Of a DNA stretch of 64,000 nt, positions 20,473 through 31,690 are shown in pieces (positions within the stretch are counted from its first letter, which is position 1; each line of letters starts with the position of its first letter). The notes beneath the pieces are model-generated. The model did not search any database. It saw only the letters and a list, made by a program, of their open reading frames with translations, and had not been told where the DNA came from. The stretch is from Lepturacanthus savala (taxonomy: Eukaryota; Chordata; Actinopteri; Scombriformes; Trichiuridae): assembly GCA_030544235.1 (NCBI GenBank), contig CM060465.1, forward strand, positions 28,156,988 to 28,220,987. Reading direction: 5' to 3'. A program made the translations under genes and the position numbers.

Positions 20473-21479
20473 TATATGAAGACAACTGTATAAATACTCT
20501 GCTTCGTAGTGTCTATAGTGTAGTGTACAAGATCCTGTCATGAACCACTTTTGTGACTGGCCAATTTAAACACCCACTCATTTTAACATGTTCATTTTCC
20601 TGTATAGTAATAACGTGTTAAAAGTAATAACATAGTAATAACACATTTTGAGTAAACACAACACGTGAGTATTTCTCCCTGTGATTGTTTCATTTTCAAC
20701 AGGCCATTAAAGGCTATATATAATAATTCATAATTTAGATGTAACATTTTTTTTTCAATATGTTATGAACAGAGCCTTTGATACATTATTTAGTGAATAT
20801 ACTGTATGTGCCAGGAAATGCATGAATTAAGGCGACATGGCCTTCTCTATATCCCTGTGGCATTTTACATACAAAATGATTTCAGCTGGGTAGACTTTTA
20901 GCCAGAGGAGGATGGAACAGGTTTACCTATGTTAAAGCGAACAGTGTAGAAGTGTAGTTGACTTTACTTTGCAAATCCCTCTCTACATCCTAAAAGAAAT
21001 TTAATAAAGAAAAGAAGTGTTGCAGCTAACGCGAACTGCAAATGCGGCTGATGTCCCAGAACAAGTATCTTTAGAGTGGGGACTCAGTTTTTCATTAATT
21101 TACTCAGAAATATGACGGGTTTGTCAGAAAAGCTCCGGGGGTTATTACCTGCTACACAATAGCAGGGCTGATTAAATGAAAAGTGGCTGTGTCGCACACA
21201 ATGGAACATTGTGTATTCAGTGACACAGAGGTAATATGGCTATTTTGGAGCTATAACCTTCAGTCGGTTCAAGCAAAGGTTGTACTGTTCATCGAGTACA
21301 GGAATGGAACAAAGCCTGGCCAGTAAATGAATATTAATTCACCCAGATGAATAGTGGTCAAACATCTGAGCTATTTTTGCACGATTGTGTCGTTTTTGTT
21401 GGGTTTCGCTATTGGTTTTGCAATGCTGGAAGCTCTGCGACACTCGAGTTCAGCACAACGGGCCTTTGAGGAAATGTTT
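20473..21479. other. Unassigned AT-rich sequence
   Basis: No gene or named repeat. 20780-21330 is more GC-balanced and could hold regulatory sequence. Confidence 0.4.
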
Positions 21480-22560
21480 ACATCAGAATGCTAACATGCT
21501 TATGGCTGATGCTATCTTAGTGTGTCTTAGTGTGTTATAGCATGAACATTTGCCGATTAGCACTAAAGCACAGCTGAGGCTGAATGGATTGTGGTGAGTT
21601 CTGCAGATATTTAGTCATAAATAAAAGCATTGGACAAACTGATGATTGCACTATACATTATCAGGGGGTCATCCAAGTTGTTCCCATTTATCCTGTGGAA
21701 GAATTTCATTAAAAAGCATATATAAGAATGTTGGTGCTAGGTAAATCCACAAAAATCATTAAGATTCATTGTCTGGGGACCATGAATGTCTTCGCCATAT
21801 TTAATGGAATCTGTCCAATAACAGATATTTACGGTGGTCGACAACATGCCGCAGACAGTAAAATGCTGCAAACACAGAAATGATGCATACCAAAAACACA
21901 CAAACACATAAAACAAATACAAAAATAAATAAACGCTTCAGGACAAAATTGCTGCAATCGTAGAAAAACATGCAAAAGAAAAATGATGCAAATATCAAAA
22001 AAAAATACACAAACCCCCAAAAAATGCAAACCATAGAGCTAAGAAATTAAACAATTCACACCACATGATCTTGAATATCATGTTCCTTGGCAACAGAGAT
22101 GGACCACGTCTTTGCAGTGTTTCTCTTTTGCAGTTGTTTTGGGGGGTTTGTGTGTGTGTGTGTGTGTTTTATATTTGGAGCATTTTTCTTTTGCATTTCA
22201 TTTGTGGGTTTTTCTAAGTCTTTGCTTCTGCTTTGTTTCTGTGATTGCAGCATTTTTCTCCTGCAGCATTTTTTTTTATTGCATTTGTTTTGTGTTTCTG
22301 TGTTTTTGGTTTTGCATCATTTCTGTGTCTGCAGCGTTTTTGCCCCTTTCAGCCACCGGTAATATTTCACTTCAAAAAAACAACAACGACAAAAAAAAAC
22401 AAAAAAAACTTCAATGTCACTCTCATCGTGGCACAAGAGGAAAAAAGTCAAGTGGTCACAAACTGTAATCAGGATTCATCCTTTAAGGAGCATGAATGTC
22501 TGTACAAAGTTTTAGCAGAATCCCTCTAATAGATTGTTCTTGCTGTTTGTTCAGATTGTT
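21480..22560 (-). repeat. Diverged unit(s) of a teleost tandem-type repeat, interrupted by a fold-back element
   Basis: Both flanks match a common fish repeat whose units carry phrases such as 'gaatgtctgtaccaaattt', 'catggcaatcc' and 'gattcatcctctgg'. Left flank: cagctgaggctgaatgg, gtcataaataaaagcattgg, ccatgaatgtcttcgccata. Right flank: aatgtcactctcatcgtggc, caggattcatcctttaagga, gcatgaatgtctgtacaaag. The family also supplies 24080-24620 in the opposite sense. Confidence 0.65.
21831..22361. mobile_element. Fold-back element with ~200-bp inverted arms
   Basis: Left arm (21831-22030) and right arm (about 22120-22361) are imperfect reverse complements along their whole length: acggtggtcgac ... 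aatgctgcaaacacagaaat ... caaaaacacacaaacac against the inverse taccggtggctg ... aacgctgcagacacagaaat ... caaaaacacagaaacac. Each arm is itself a string of diverged 'ATGCTGCAAAnACA' words. The short centre holds a GT run (22150-22169). The 6-mer atattt flanks both ends (21825-21830 and 22362-22367), a possible target duplication. Frames across it are side effects of the repeated words. Confidence 0.75.
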
Positions 22561-24079
22561 CTTGCTGCTACCATATAGTTGCCCAACGAGTTATTTGATG
22601 AGATGAATCTTAGTCCACCAGTTTAATTGGTCTGTTAGTTGCAGGGGAAAAAAAGTCTCAAGTGACGTGGTCAAATTAAAAATTTTCAGGCCATCAGTTC
22701 AACAGAGGAAATGCAATGTAATGTAGCACAGTGTTAATTTTAATATCAGTTCTCTTGGAACATTATTGGTCAATGGCAGTCATAAACAATACAGTCAGAA
22801 CCTAAGTAGAGGAAGTACTGTATTAGCTGACAGGCACACCCGCATTGCCCCATTCCTACTGACGTGCTGCTTGCTCACTAATAAGACAACAGGAACTGTA
22901 TGTATCTGGTCAAAAGCAGTGTCCTTTGCAGACTGTTCTTTTGAAGAGAGGAAAAAAAAGGATATAAAGGTGTCATACAGCTACCAAAGTCATTTTTCAC
23001 CCTGTCAGCCAGCTGTCAATGTCCAGCAATTTGTTTGGTGGCTGAATGCTTTGGGCGGCCTGCAGTGAAAACTTCCCCCAACTGTTCAATTCCGTTGCCT
23101 AGAATGTTGCAATATGTGACCTTCCATGAATATTTTAAGTGGAAATGCATAAATGTTGAAAAGTTTATGAAAAAGTTAAGACCACAACCCACTGTTTGTG
23201 CCTCTGCATGAAGAACAACCCTTTGAATTATTTAAGATCAGTGGTTTGTTGCCACTTTATCGTACTTATGCTATGCATCGCGGTCTGAATTAAGTCCCGA
23301 TTTAATTAGAACATATCCCCGAGCATTCACATTTCATGTTTAATATGACAAACGGTACTGTAAATGCTTCAGTTGACAACTCAGCAGAGTGGAAACAGTT
23401 ATGGATGGGAGATGGAGCAACAACAAGCATCCCAGGTTGGTTTTGAATTCAGGACATGATCGTTGCTTGGTAAGTACTGTATTTAAGCTTTATAAATCAC
23501 CAGCTTTATAAAGACATTTGTTGTTTTCTCAACAGTGACAACATTAACAGGTTTAGTAACACCCAATCACAAGCATTTTCAGCATAGCTTGGATATAAAC
23601 TCATCATATGTCCAAACTAACACAAAGAAAATGTATATTTGCAACTATCCCAATATGGTTACTCTTTCTGAATAGCTCCATCCGTCTCAACCTCAGAGAT
23701 TTTCCTTCCCCTTAAGTCTAATTATTTTTTTCTTAGTCAAATTTTATCTATGATGATGGTATTGCTGTCATGGTAACACTCTCATCATCTTTTTTTAATT
23801 TTCAGTTGTGTGTGATATTAATCTACATGGAAGTAGTAGTAGTATTCCCACATTGATGATGGAAGAAATGATGGCAACAGCCTCATCGTGGGATGGGAAG
23901 AAGTTATATTTTAGTAATGAGAATTCAGGATTCATGGTTCTACTTAATTTACATCAGGGTATCTCTCTATCTATAAATAATATGGAAAAATATAAATCTA
24001 TGGCACATTAGCATTCATGTTTGTTGCCATGGTTATTAGATATTATTTGCAACTTGCTTTGTGGACCATTTATTATCTA
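22561..24079. other. Unassigned sequence
   Basis: No gene or named repeat that I can support. Open frames near 22766-23068 and 23808-24011 show no recognisable domain. Confidence 0.45.
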
Positions 24080-24620
24080 TAAATGCTATCGCTTCATTTT
24101 GAATTCATTTCACTTTATGATTTAGCTGGTTTTATCTAGTCTGTCGATCTGTGCTCATACATTTTGTACACACATTCCTGGAGGTTCTCCAGAGAATGAA
24201 TCCTATTGGCTTTGGTATCAATCCGACTTTTTCTCTAGCACCAATGTAACGTTGACATTCGTGGTTTAGAGTGAAACATCCATTTGATGGATTGCCATGA
24301 AATTTGCAAGAGGTTTTCAAAAGTAAAGTGCTCTGACTTGCCCCAACACCACGAGCAGGTCAACAGTCTTTTCGGTGCAATAATTTAACATCTATTTGAT
24401 GAATTGCAATAACATTATTTTATCCAATATTCATGGTTCCTGGACAGTGTATTCTATTGATTTTGGAGATCCCCTGAGCTTTAATCGAGTGCCTTTTATT
24501 TTTTGATTTTTCTGAAATTCCACCTACATGAATTGCAGTGAAATTTCTTGAAGACATTTCAAACCTAATGAACCTCAGATTATATTGAACGACTGACAAC
24601 TCACTCAATTAGGAACTGGA
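24080..24620 (+). repeat. Degenerate tandem array, unit ~115-130 bp
   Basis: Corresponding words recur: 'gatggattgccatgaaattt' at 24286, 'gatgaattgcaataacatta' at 24398 and 'catgaattgcagtgaaattt' at 24527; also 'aatcctattggctttggt' near 24199 and 'attctattgattttggag' near 24450. The spacing shows three to four diverged units of the common teleost repeat seen inverted at 21480-22560. Confidence 0.72.
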
Positions 24621-26279
24621 CAGCAAATAATGTCCTGTAGTTAAAGGCAGATACAACTAAAGTCTTACTTATTTCTCCCAAGCAATCATTGAGTCAAAAC
24701 ATCAAACATTTAACTAACATTATCATCACACTCAACCATTCTTGTGATTAGTCTTGCTAATCAATACAGGTGAAAAGATATATGTGCCAAACAATAACTT
24801 ACTAGCATTATGATGTTAACATGTTTGCAACAGCATGCAGTTAAACGAGCCACTACCATGACTGTAGACTATTCCTCCTTTCAGTGTCACCCTAGGCTAA
24901 AGTAGCATGTAAACAAGCTTGCACTATTAGCCGACATGTCATGGGCAGACAGCGTTTTGCTAGCAGTAAGAACCACACCAGCATCGGACCAGATAGGTGT
25001 GTATGCTGTTTAATGTGCTGCAGCTGAGCAGCTAATTAGCTATCCAGCTGCCAAACTGATGTTAGCGGTGCACTCACATGTTCATGTTTGTGCGTTACAT
25101 GAGGAAATGTGAATTGTTCACAGTCTGTTGCACTGTGCTGTGGAGAGATAGGGGGTGCAATCACAGAACCCAGAACCAGTGATTTACAGAGCAGGCAAAA
25201 AAAACATGCATCACAGTCTGAGTCCAAATTCTAGTGGAAATATCTGATTGAACACAGCAGAAAATCTGAAAGATCTGGATTTGATATATTTGCTGGAGAA
25301 GCAGGGTTATTCAGAGGGCTTTTTGAAGAGGGTTGGTTAATGTGGCGCCAGTGTTCATTCTGCTGCACCAGAGCCAGAGGATGGCTGCCTCCGGGGACTC
25401 TAAGTGTGTGTGTGTGTGTTTGTATGTGTGTGTGTGTGTGTTTCAAAAGCGATGCACTGAGCTGGGTCCTGGAGCCATGCCAGATTATCTGTCCCTGAGT
25501 TTCACTACCCCTGTGTGTCTCATGTGTGCATGTGTGTCTGCAGATTAACATCCAGCATGAATGCATTCAAATGAATGGATGAACGGTTTTGACTAATCTT
25601 CTTGCTGGGTCCATAAAGTTTGTAAGAATATGTGTTGCATCATGTGACTTAGTATAATCCTTTACAGTATAATGAACACACACACATGCACACACTATGA
25701 CCAAATGACAAAGTGATAATTTCCTCAACGTCAACAGGTTGAGGGTAAATGTCAAAAGTCAAGTCAATGTCATTAAGTGAGACTTTCTCTGTTGGAAAAT
25801 TGTTGCTCTTTATCTGCTCATTGGGGATTGCATGTCATAATTCACAATGTTTTTTCATGCAACTTATATTTAATTAAATAGTTAAAACCAATAATTGCAA
25901 TAATGTCTAATCATGTAAATAACATATACAATAATAATATGCTTCAAAGTGCCAATATATTCAAACTCAGAGCCACAAATTAATTCCTCTAGTGATGACA
26001 AAATGATTACATTTTGTTGATTTATTTCAAAAGCATGAAGAGACTATATAAAGGTAACACTTGAAACAACTGAATCCCCTTGGATATCTGAATGTTGCCT
26101 TATTCCACATCACTTAGTACAGTCAAAGAGATCTGTCAGAGTGGGGATAAAGTCAGCTTATTCTTAAAGGCACCGTTCTCTTTAATGCTTAGTGATAACT
26201 GAAGGTTACCAGCTGAATGGAGCTGCCATGATAATTGACATTTAGTGATGAAATGCCTCACACAATAAATGCTAAAGGG
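24621..26279. other. Unassigned sequence with a GT microsatellite
   Basis: GT run at about 25403-25442 with one interruption. The stretch from 24790 to 25080 has 'gttaacatgtttgc'-type words that may extend the preceding repeat. No gene. Confidence 0.45.
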
Positions 26280-26420
26280 GGAACTAATTACTGCCTATCC
26301 AAGTGTCAATAGCGTCATCTGCTCTCTTCTAAATGTCAGTTTTACATTGAAATGCTGGAGGCATGGCTGCCGAGCACTAATGGCTGGTCATTGGCAGCAG
26401 AAGCTTTGGAACACACTCAC
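26280..26420. promoter_or_regulatory. GC-balanced unique patch, candidate conserved non-coding element
   Basis: A non-repetitive patch with 'aactaattactgcc' and 'gagcactaatggctgg'. No coding pattern. Low confidence without alignment. Confidence 0.22.
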
Positions 26421-27159
26421 AGGTAGGATGGGATGGACATTATGACAACGCTTGTCCCTGTGCTGCTGCTTGTCCTTAAAGCTGCATTAAATGAAATGTT
26501 CACATTTTCTAATCTTCAAATGACCACCTACTATTAGATTGCGTCATTAAGCTACAGTGTCCTTCTCTTACTGTCTTGCCGGCTTTGCCAGCGGGATTAT
26601 TGGGTGCGTCTAGTTTAGCAGGGAAATGCAATGGCTAGTCTCCTAATACCGTCCGGAAGTGCAATGCATAAATTGTAAACTAAAAGAAAAACGATGAATC
26701 CACATATGTGCAGTGGTCAGACAAGGGCTAAATTGGAGTAACCTGGAAAATGAGAAAAAAAAATACTGTAGTTAACAGTAAATTCCCGACTGTACACTTA
26801 GATTAATTGAATCACCATCTTCATCAGTTTTGAATGAACAATCTTCAAACAAAAGCTATTACAGTAACAAAGAGAGATCAGTTGTATTCATTCAATTGGA
26901 AAAGCTGTAGCTGATTGCCTGTGCATCCAGGTGGAGACCTGCACTATTGTTGTTTTGTTGGCTTTGTCTCCAATCTGACCCTAACACGGGCTGTCACACT
27001 CAATGTCCTGATACTCATTACCAGTTACAACAAGGGTCACAACTACTCTGGACCTTGAGATGGAAGGTCAGGGCTAATCACAACGACACAGCAATCATGT
27101 CAGCTGAGGGAGAAGTGTTGAATGTCAGGTCTCATTATGCTAGCAATGACATCGGGAGA
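26421..27159. other. Unassigned sequence
   Basis: No gene. A 19-base word at 26996-27014 recurs exactly at 34652-34670. Confidence 0.4.
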
Positions 27160-27460
27160 AAGTTAGCAGTTAGCAATTCCTTACATTGGTCTCTCAGGAG
27201 AAGCTTGACTTTTTCTAAAAAGGGTTGAATTGTTGACAATTGGACTAGTACACATTTATTGGTTCTTTTGTTCTCACTGATGTTTTAACAATAGTTGTTT
27301 GAGTCAATGGAGTCACCTAAGGCCAACCCATCAGTTAGAACTGAAGAAGCCCCTTGGGTTAGGGTTGAAACATCTTCAAATATCTATAACGAGCCAAACT
27401 GGCCTTGTTTCAACCCTCCTTGGATAACCATGACCTGTATGACTGAGAATCGTTATAGGC
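27160..27460 (+). repeat. Dispersed teleost repeat fragment
   Basis: The phrases tgaagaagccccttgggtta with ggttgaaacatcttcaa, and ggataaccatgacctgtatg with actgagaat, recur widely in fish genomes as part of an interspersed element (usual form: gaagaagcctcttggatgag ... gaaacgtcttcaa). I cannot assign the class from this piece. Confidence 0.55.
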
Positions 27461-29319
27461 TCCAGCTACACTAGTCTAGATTTTTTTAACCGGATAATTT
27501 TGTCTGCTGGTTAAAGAGAAAATCTCCTTCCATGCACCAATCCAATCAACAAATATCTCAGACTACACAGAGACCTCAACATGAATATGATCTGCCTAAA
27601 AAACTGTCATATATGCCAGGCATGTAGTGGCCCATAAGCAACATCTTAAATACCTGCTTGAAAGGACATTTTCAACATGGACAATGCAGATTATCAGATA
27701 TGAGGATCTACTTGCAATTCATATAGTAATTAAATGTAATTGTGAAGCTATAAATAATGCCTCAAGTATCAAGAGTACAGACATAAACTAAGTTATGTCC
27801 ACCATTGTTGTTTTTAACAGAAAGCGCAAGTGTGACCAACACTTTGTGAGCATGCATGAACTCTGGGGTCGCTATACAAATATACTCGATCTAATATTTT
27901 GGAATCTCTCTGCTTCTTTATCTGGTTCAACAAATCTCTGAATAGGTGTTGTGTTGGTGCAGTTCAGAGGCCAAATTGGATAGAAAAGTGCATGGATAAA
28001 AAGAAAAAAAAAAATCTAGATTTGTGTAGTTGGGGCTATAGATGAGCTTGATTTAACTTTAACTGCTGTGTCTTTACTGTGCATTATTTCTTTACCTTCT
28101 TCTCATTAAAATCTAAATAGATAAAAATATTAAATTAGAATTTAACTTATTTGGAAGGAAATAGATAACACACCAAGGAGACAGGGGGCATGTTAATAAA
28201 GAACTTTTCTTTGTTTTAACGATTCCTCTGGCTCTGACCAGCAATAGTCTGTTATTTTTACTGCATTAAGTTCTCCTGCCAAAAAGGATATTACAGCAAC
28301 AACTGAGAATTCTTGATTTCAAGTGCAAAAATATACTATAGATATAAGTTTCCACTAGAAAACGGTATGAGATTTATTTAGCACTGTATAGTAGGAAGCA
28401 ATATAATCTGGGGATGAAACAATACAACATTTGAAATTATATTATGCAATCCTAGAGGGGAAGGCATTTATGCTTCACTGTCTCTGAGATCAAAGGTACA
28501 ATTTAAAGGACATGGTTGGCCATTTTCTACATTTTTCCTGTTTTCTCAAATCTCATGTGCATAGTCAAACCAAAAATGAACTGATCCTTCTTACAAGTAT
28601 CCAAAGCCTGATATTTCTTTGTGCTAGCAAATTACTGTAAACGGAACTGCGCTCCCATGCATGCTCAATGGTGCCTTATACAGGACTATTCTTCTGACAC
28701 TGAAAATGCTATTGCAATCATTCGTTCTTGGAGCCGTTTCTAAAGAAAATAAAGTAGTCATTGCCTTCAGGGCGAAGGAACACGTCACCCAGTGAAATGG
28801 TATGGCTCATTGATTGATGTTTTCAATAGGTTTTGGACAATTGAAGTCTACGGCACAGAGGAATAGGATATATAAAACTTTAGATACACACAATACTTGA
28901 AAGTAGAATAATTATTTGTTGGTGTGGCACATGGGATTTGTTTAACAATGGGATTAAAACAGAAAACAAAACAAATGTGAATGTATATATGGCATACATA
29001 TTAAAATAAGATCACTCAAATAGGAATATTCTTCAGATATAATGGTTTTCACGTTCTATGGATACAATATTCAATCGTTATCAGGGTAACTTGATGGTAA
29101 AAAACTATAGGCCGATATTGCTTTTTAGTACTATGAACAGTTTTAGGCGGTTGCAATTAGTTTAATTTAATTAGTATATATTATTGGTATATTTAAAAAA
29201 AAATTAAGTTGATCGACTGATGAACAAGCTTAAAATACAAAAGACAATAATAACAACCAGTTTCAAAAAGTATGATAATACAAATAGCAATAATAAAAGT
29301 GTTAGAGTACAGTAAAATA
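27461..29319. other. Unassigned AT-rich sequence
   Basis: No gene seen. 28495-28860 reads like an older dispersed repeat, but I cannot name it. Confidence 0.4.
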
Positions 29320-30350
29320 AGTCCAGCTCTGATTGAACACCAATGTAAAGAGGTGAATCTTCAACAGTGACAAAAAGGTTTCAAGGATCTAAGAAGTTCT
29401 TAAGTGAATAGGTAATCTACATTGGCGCTAGCCACTGCCACGGTCATCTCTATTTATTCTCTCGAAAATTTTGGTAAAGTGATAAGGCTTTGTACCCAAA
29501 GGACACTTAAACATAGAAACTTAGTTTTATTATCTTAAGGTTAAGAAAGTTTGAATCCATCATGTTTTCATGTATTTTAGGCAGTTTAGCAAGGGCATCA
29601 GATACAATGAAAAGAGAATGGGGCCCAAAATGGAGCCTTGAGGGACCCACACCCTAAATTCGTGTCTGTCAAGGTAGTCAAGGCTGAAATTTTTGGAGAG
29701 TAGTAACTTTGATACTTTCACACTGTTCAAGACAAGATAAACAAATGTCATAGTCCACAGTCTCAACGGCAGCAGTAGGGTCTAAAAGCACCAGAATAGC
29801 AGCGTTTCCTGAATCAGCAGTGAAGAGAAGGTCATTAAAACTCTTAAAAGAGAAGTTTCACTTCTATGGTAAGATTTAATATCAAAGTGGAACTTTGCAA
29901 TATTTGTAAGTTGAATATAAGCTACTTTATCCAAGACTTTGGTCAGAAAATATCATTTAAAATCAGTTAAAGAGAACTGAGGGGGTTCAGATTTTTCTTT
30001 TTGATTTAAAAGCAGCTGAAACACACACCTGAGCTAAGAGAAGTATTTATCTAAGACAGAATACTTGACCTGATGGTATTAAAAACCTCTTTGAATAAAT
30101 GAGGCGATACTGTCCAATTTGCAGGCCGCAGATGTTAAACTACCTTAGATAAGAAGGAGAATGATACAGACTCAAAGTGATCAAAGACACCTGGGTACAT
30201 ACAGTAGGCGGGACAGATGGGCCTGGGATAAAGGAAGTGAACACCTAAGAGGAAAAATTGTGTCTATAAAAAATTTAAGAACGTTTTCACACAGTGTCAT
30301 GGCCCAATAGGAACTGTGTCACACAGATTAATGAGAGAATTTGTTCTAGC
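29320..30350 (-). mobile_element. L2-clade LINE fragment (copy 1)
   Basis: The minus strand carries a reverse-transcriptase core (next entry) flanked by sequence typical of the same LINE: in plus orientation 'aatggagccttgagggaccc' and, beyond it, more degenerate RT-upstream sequence to about 30350. The 5' part of the element, including the endonuclease, is absent, and the 3' end is not clearly defined. Confidence 0.72.
29560..29880 (-). pseudogene. L2-like reverse transcriptase relic (motifs A-B)
   Basis: The enzyme copies LINE RNA into the genome at a nicked target. On the minus strand, shifting between frames, one reads NDLLFTADSGNAAILVLLDP, then TAAVETVDYDI, then RVWVPQGSILGPILFSLYLM. The usual L2 forms are ADSGECSVLVLLDLSAAFDTVDH and CGVPQGSILGPLLFSLYMLPL. 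Motif B (PQGS) is intact, but the motif A catalytic Asp appears as Glu in AVETVDY. The motif C Asp-Asp expected ~40 residues after PQGS is not found before the reading stops. The copy is clearly dead. Confidence 0.78.
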
Positions 30351-30987
30351 AGTTTTATCAGCTCTCTGGTATTTGATAAACTCCTGTAAAATACTGAATA
30401 AATAAAGAAAAAGGCCACTGTGAAGTATGGCATACAGTCAAACAGACTGTTAATTTATAAAGTCATGATGGCAGAGCCCTCACGTAGCGTATTTGCCTGC
30501 TGCTACAAGGAGAAAAAAAATGACAATGGCACCTGATGTATTCCAATCCTTCAGGTCTCAATCAGCAATGGCTCAGCAATGATGAGCCATAAAGAAAGTG
30601 ACAGATGGAGGTTGGGTGTTTGGTGGTTAACCAGGATACATTTCAATAATGCCATAATAAATCGAATGGTTATATTTAAGCTATTTGTCATAATGTTATG
30701 ATGAAATACAGCTTGTGGAAGGCATTTTCACCAAAATCACAAATAGAAATGTGGACGCCAAAGGGCTTGAATTGGTTCCTAACACTACACAACCTCTATC
30801 TGCTCTGCCTCAGTTTGCATGTTTGCATTGTGGTTTCTTAATGAGCCTGATCCCATGCGCCAACCTCCATATTATAGGGAGTGGAAATGTGTTTATCTGT
30901 ATCCACAGTGACAGATAACCTGTTGTATCTGTAGGTGAATATAAGTAAATAGAGCATCCTCCAGTTTACTTGTATAATTATAGCGTC
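30351..30987. other. Unassigned sequence
   Basis: No gene or named repeat. Confidence 0.4.
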
Positions 30988-31690
30988 CTTAAAAGGATAG
31001 TTCCACATTTTTGAAAATCCACCCATCATCATGATATGACATGATCATAGCAATAGGTGCTTTACCTTTTTTTTTGTTGATACAAGCTCTTTCCAGACCA
31101 GTGGAGCAGACCTGTGAGCTGCTTAGCTGCTACTACACTGCTAATGGTAGTTTTTGGTTTCCCTCATGAAACTCGGCAAATAGCAACTCCCAAATGTTGT
31201 GGTGGACAAGTTGTGGCCTCCACATTCACCACAGCATGAGATAATAATGGAACGTTACAAGACAGAACTGTTTTCAGGTAAAATGCAGGGCACTTCACAC
31301 TCCAGAAATGGCTGCTTGGAAGAGTGATCTAAAAAGGGCACGTTTAGTTAGACAATAAAACAAGTACGGCATCACCAGCACGATCTGAGGTCGCACGCTG
31401 TGTCACTCCGCCCAGTGGCTTACTGAAGAAAGTAGTCCTGAATATTTGCTTCATATGTTGTAATCTTACAATTATTGTTACATAGTGTGGTAAATGTACA
31501 GCTCAAAACTCGTCCACTACAGTGTTTGGGAGTTGCTGGATTGTGTATTTACTGAGATTGATGAGGCAAACCCCAGATTACCATTAGCTGCTGGTCTGGA
31601 AACAGCTAGTATCAATAATAAAAGGTAAAGCACCTATTGCTATTACTATGAGGACAATTTTCCCTTATCTCTTTAATGTGGAATTCCCTC
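30988..31690. mobile_element. MITE with long terminal inverted repeats
   Basis: Left sequence aggatagttccacattttt ... tagcaataggtgctttacct ... gatacaagctctttccagac returns inverted at the right: gtctggaaacagctagtatc ... aggtaaagcacctattgcta ... taatgtggaattccctc. This is the layout of a very common teleost MITE that starts with a variant of 'aaaggaatagttcgacattt' and carries 'gactggaaacagctagc' in its arms. The interior is non-coding. The outer ends are given to within about 10 bases. Confidence 0.75.

Noticed and set aside
21822..22370. CRISPR-like array of short repeats
   Set aside because: The words are diverged, irregularly spaced and arranged as inverted arms; the host is a vertebrate.
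22087..22529. Overlapping Phe/Cys/Val-rich frames that look like membrane segments
   Set aside because: They are produced by T-rich words of the right arm of the fold-back element.
26166..26190. Possible microRNA (word resembling a known neuronal miRNA seed)
   Set aside because: Only a short partial match, and no hairpin of suitable length surrounds it.
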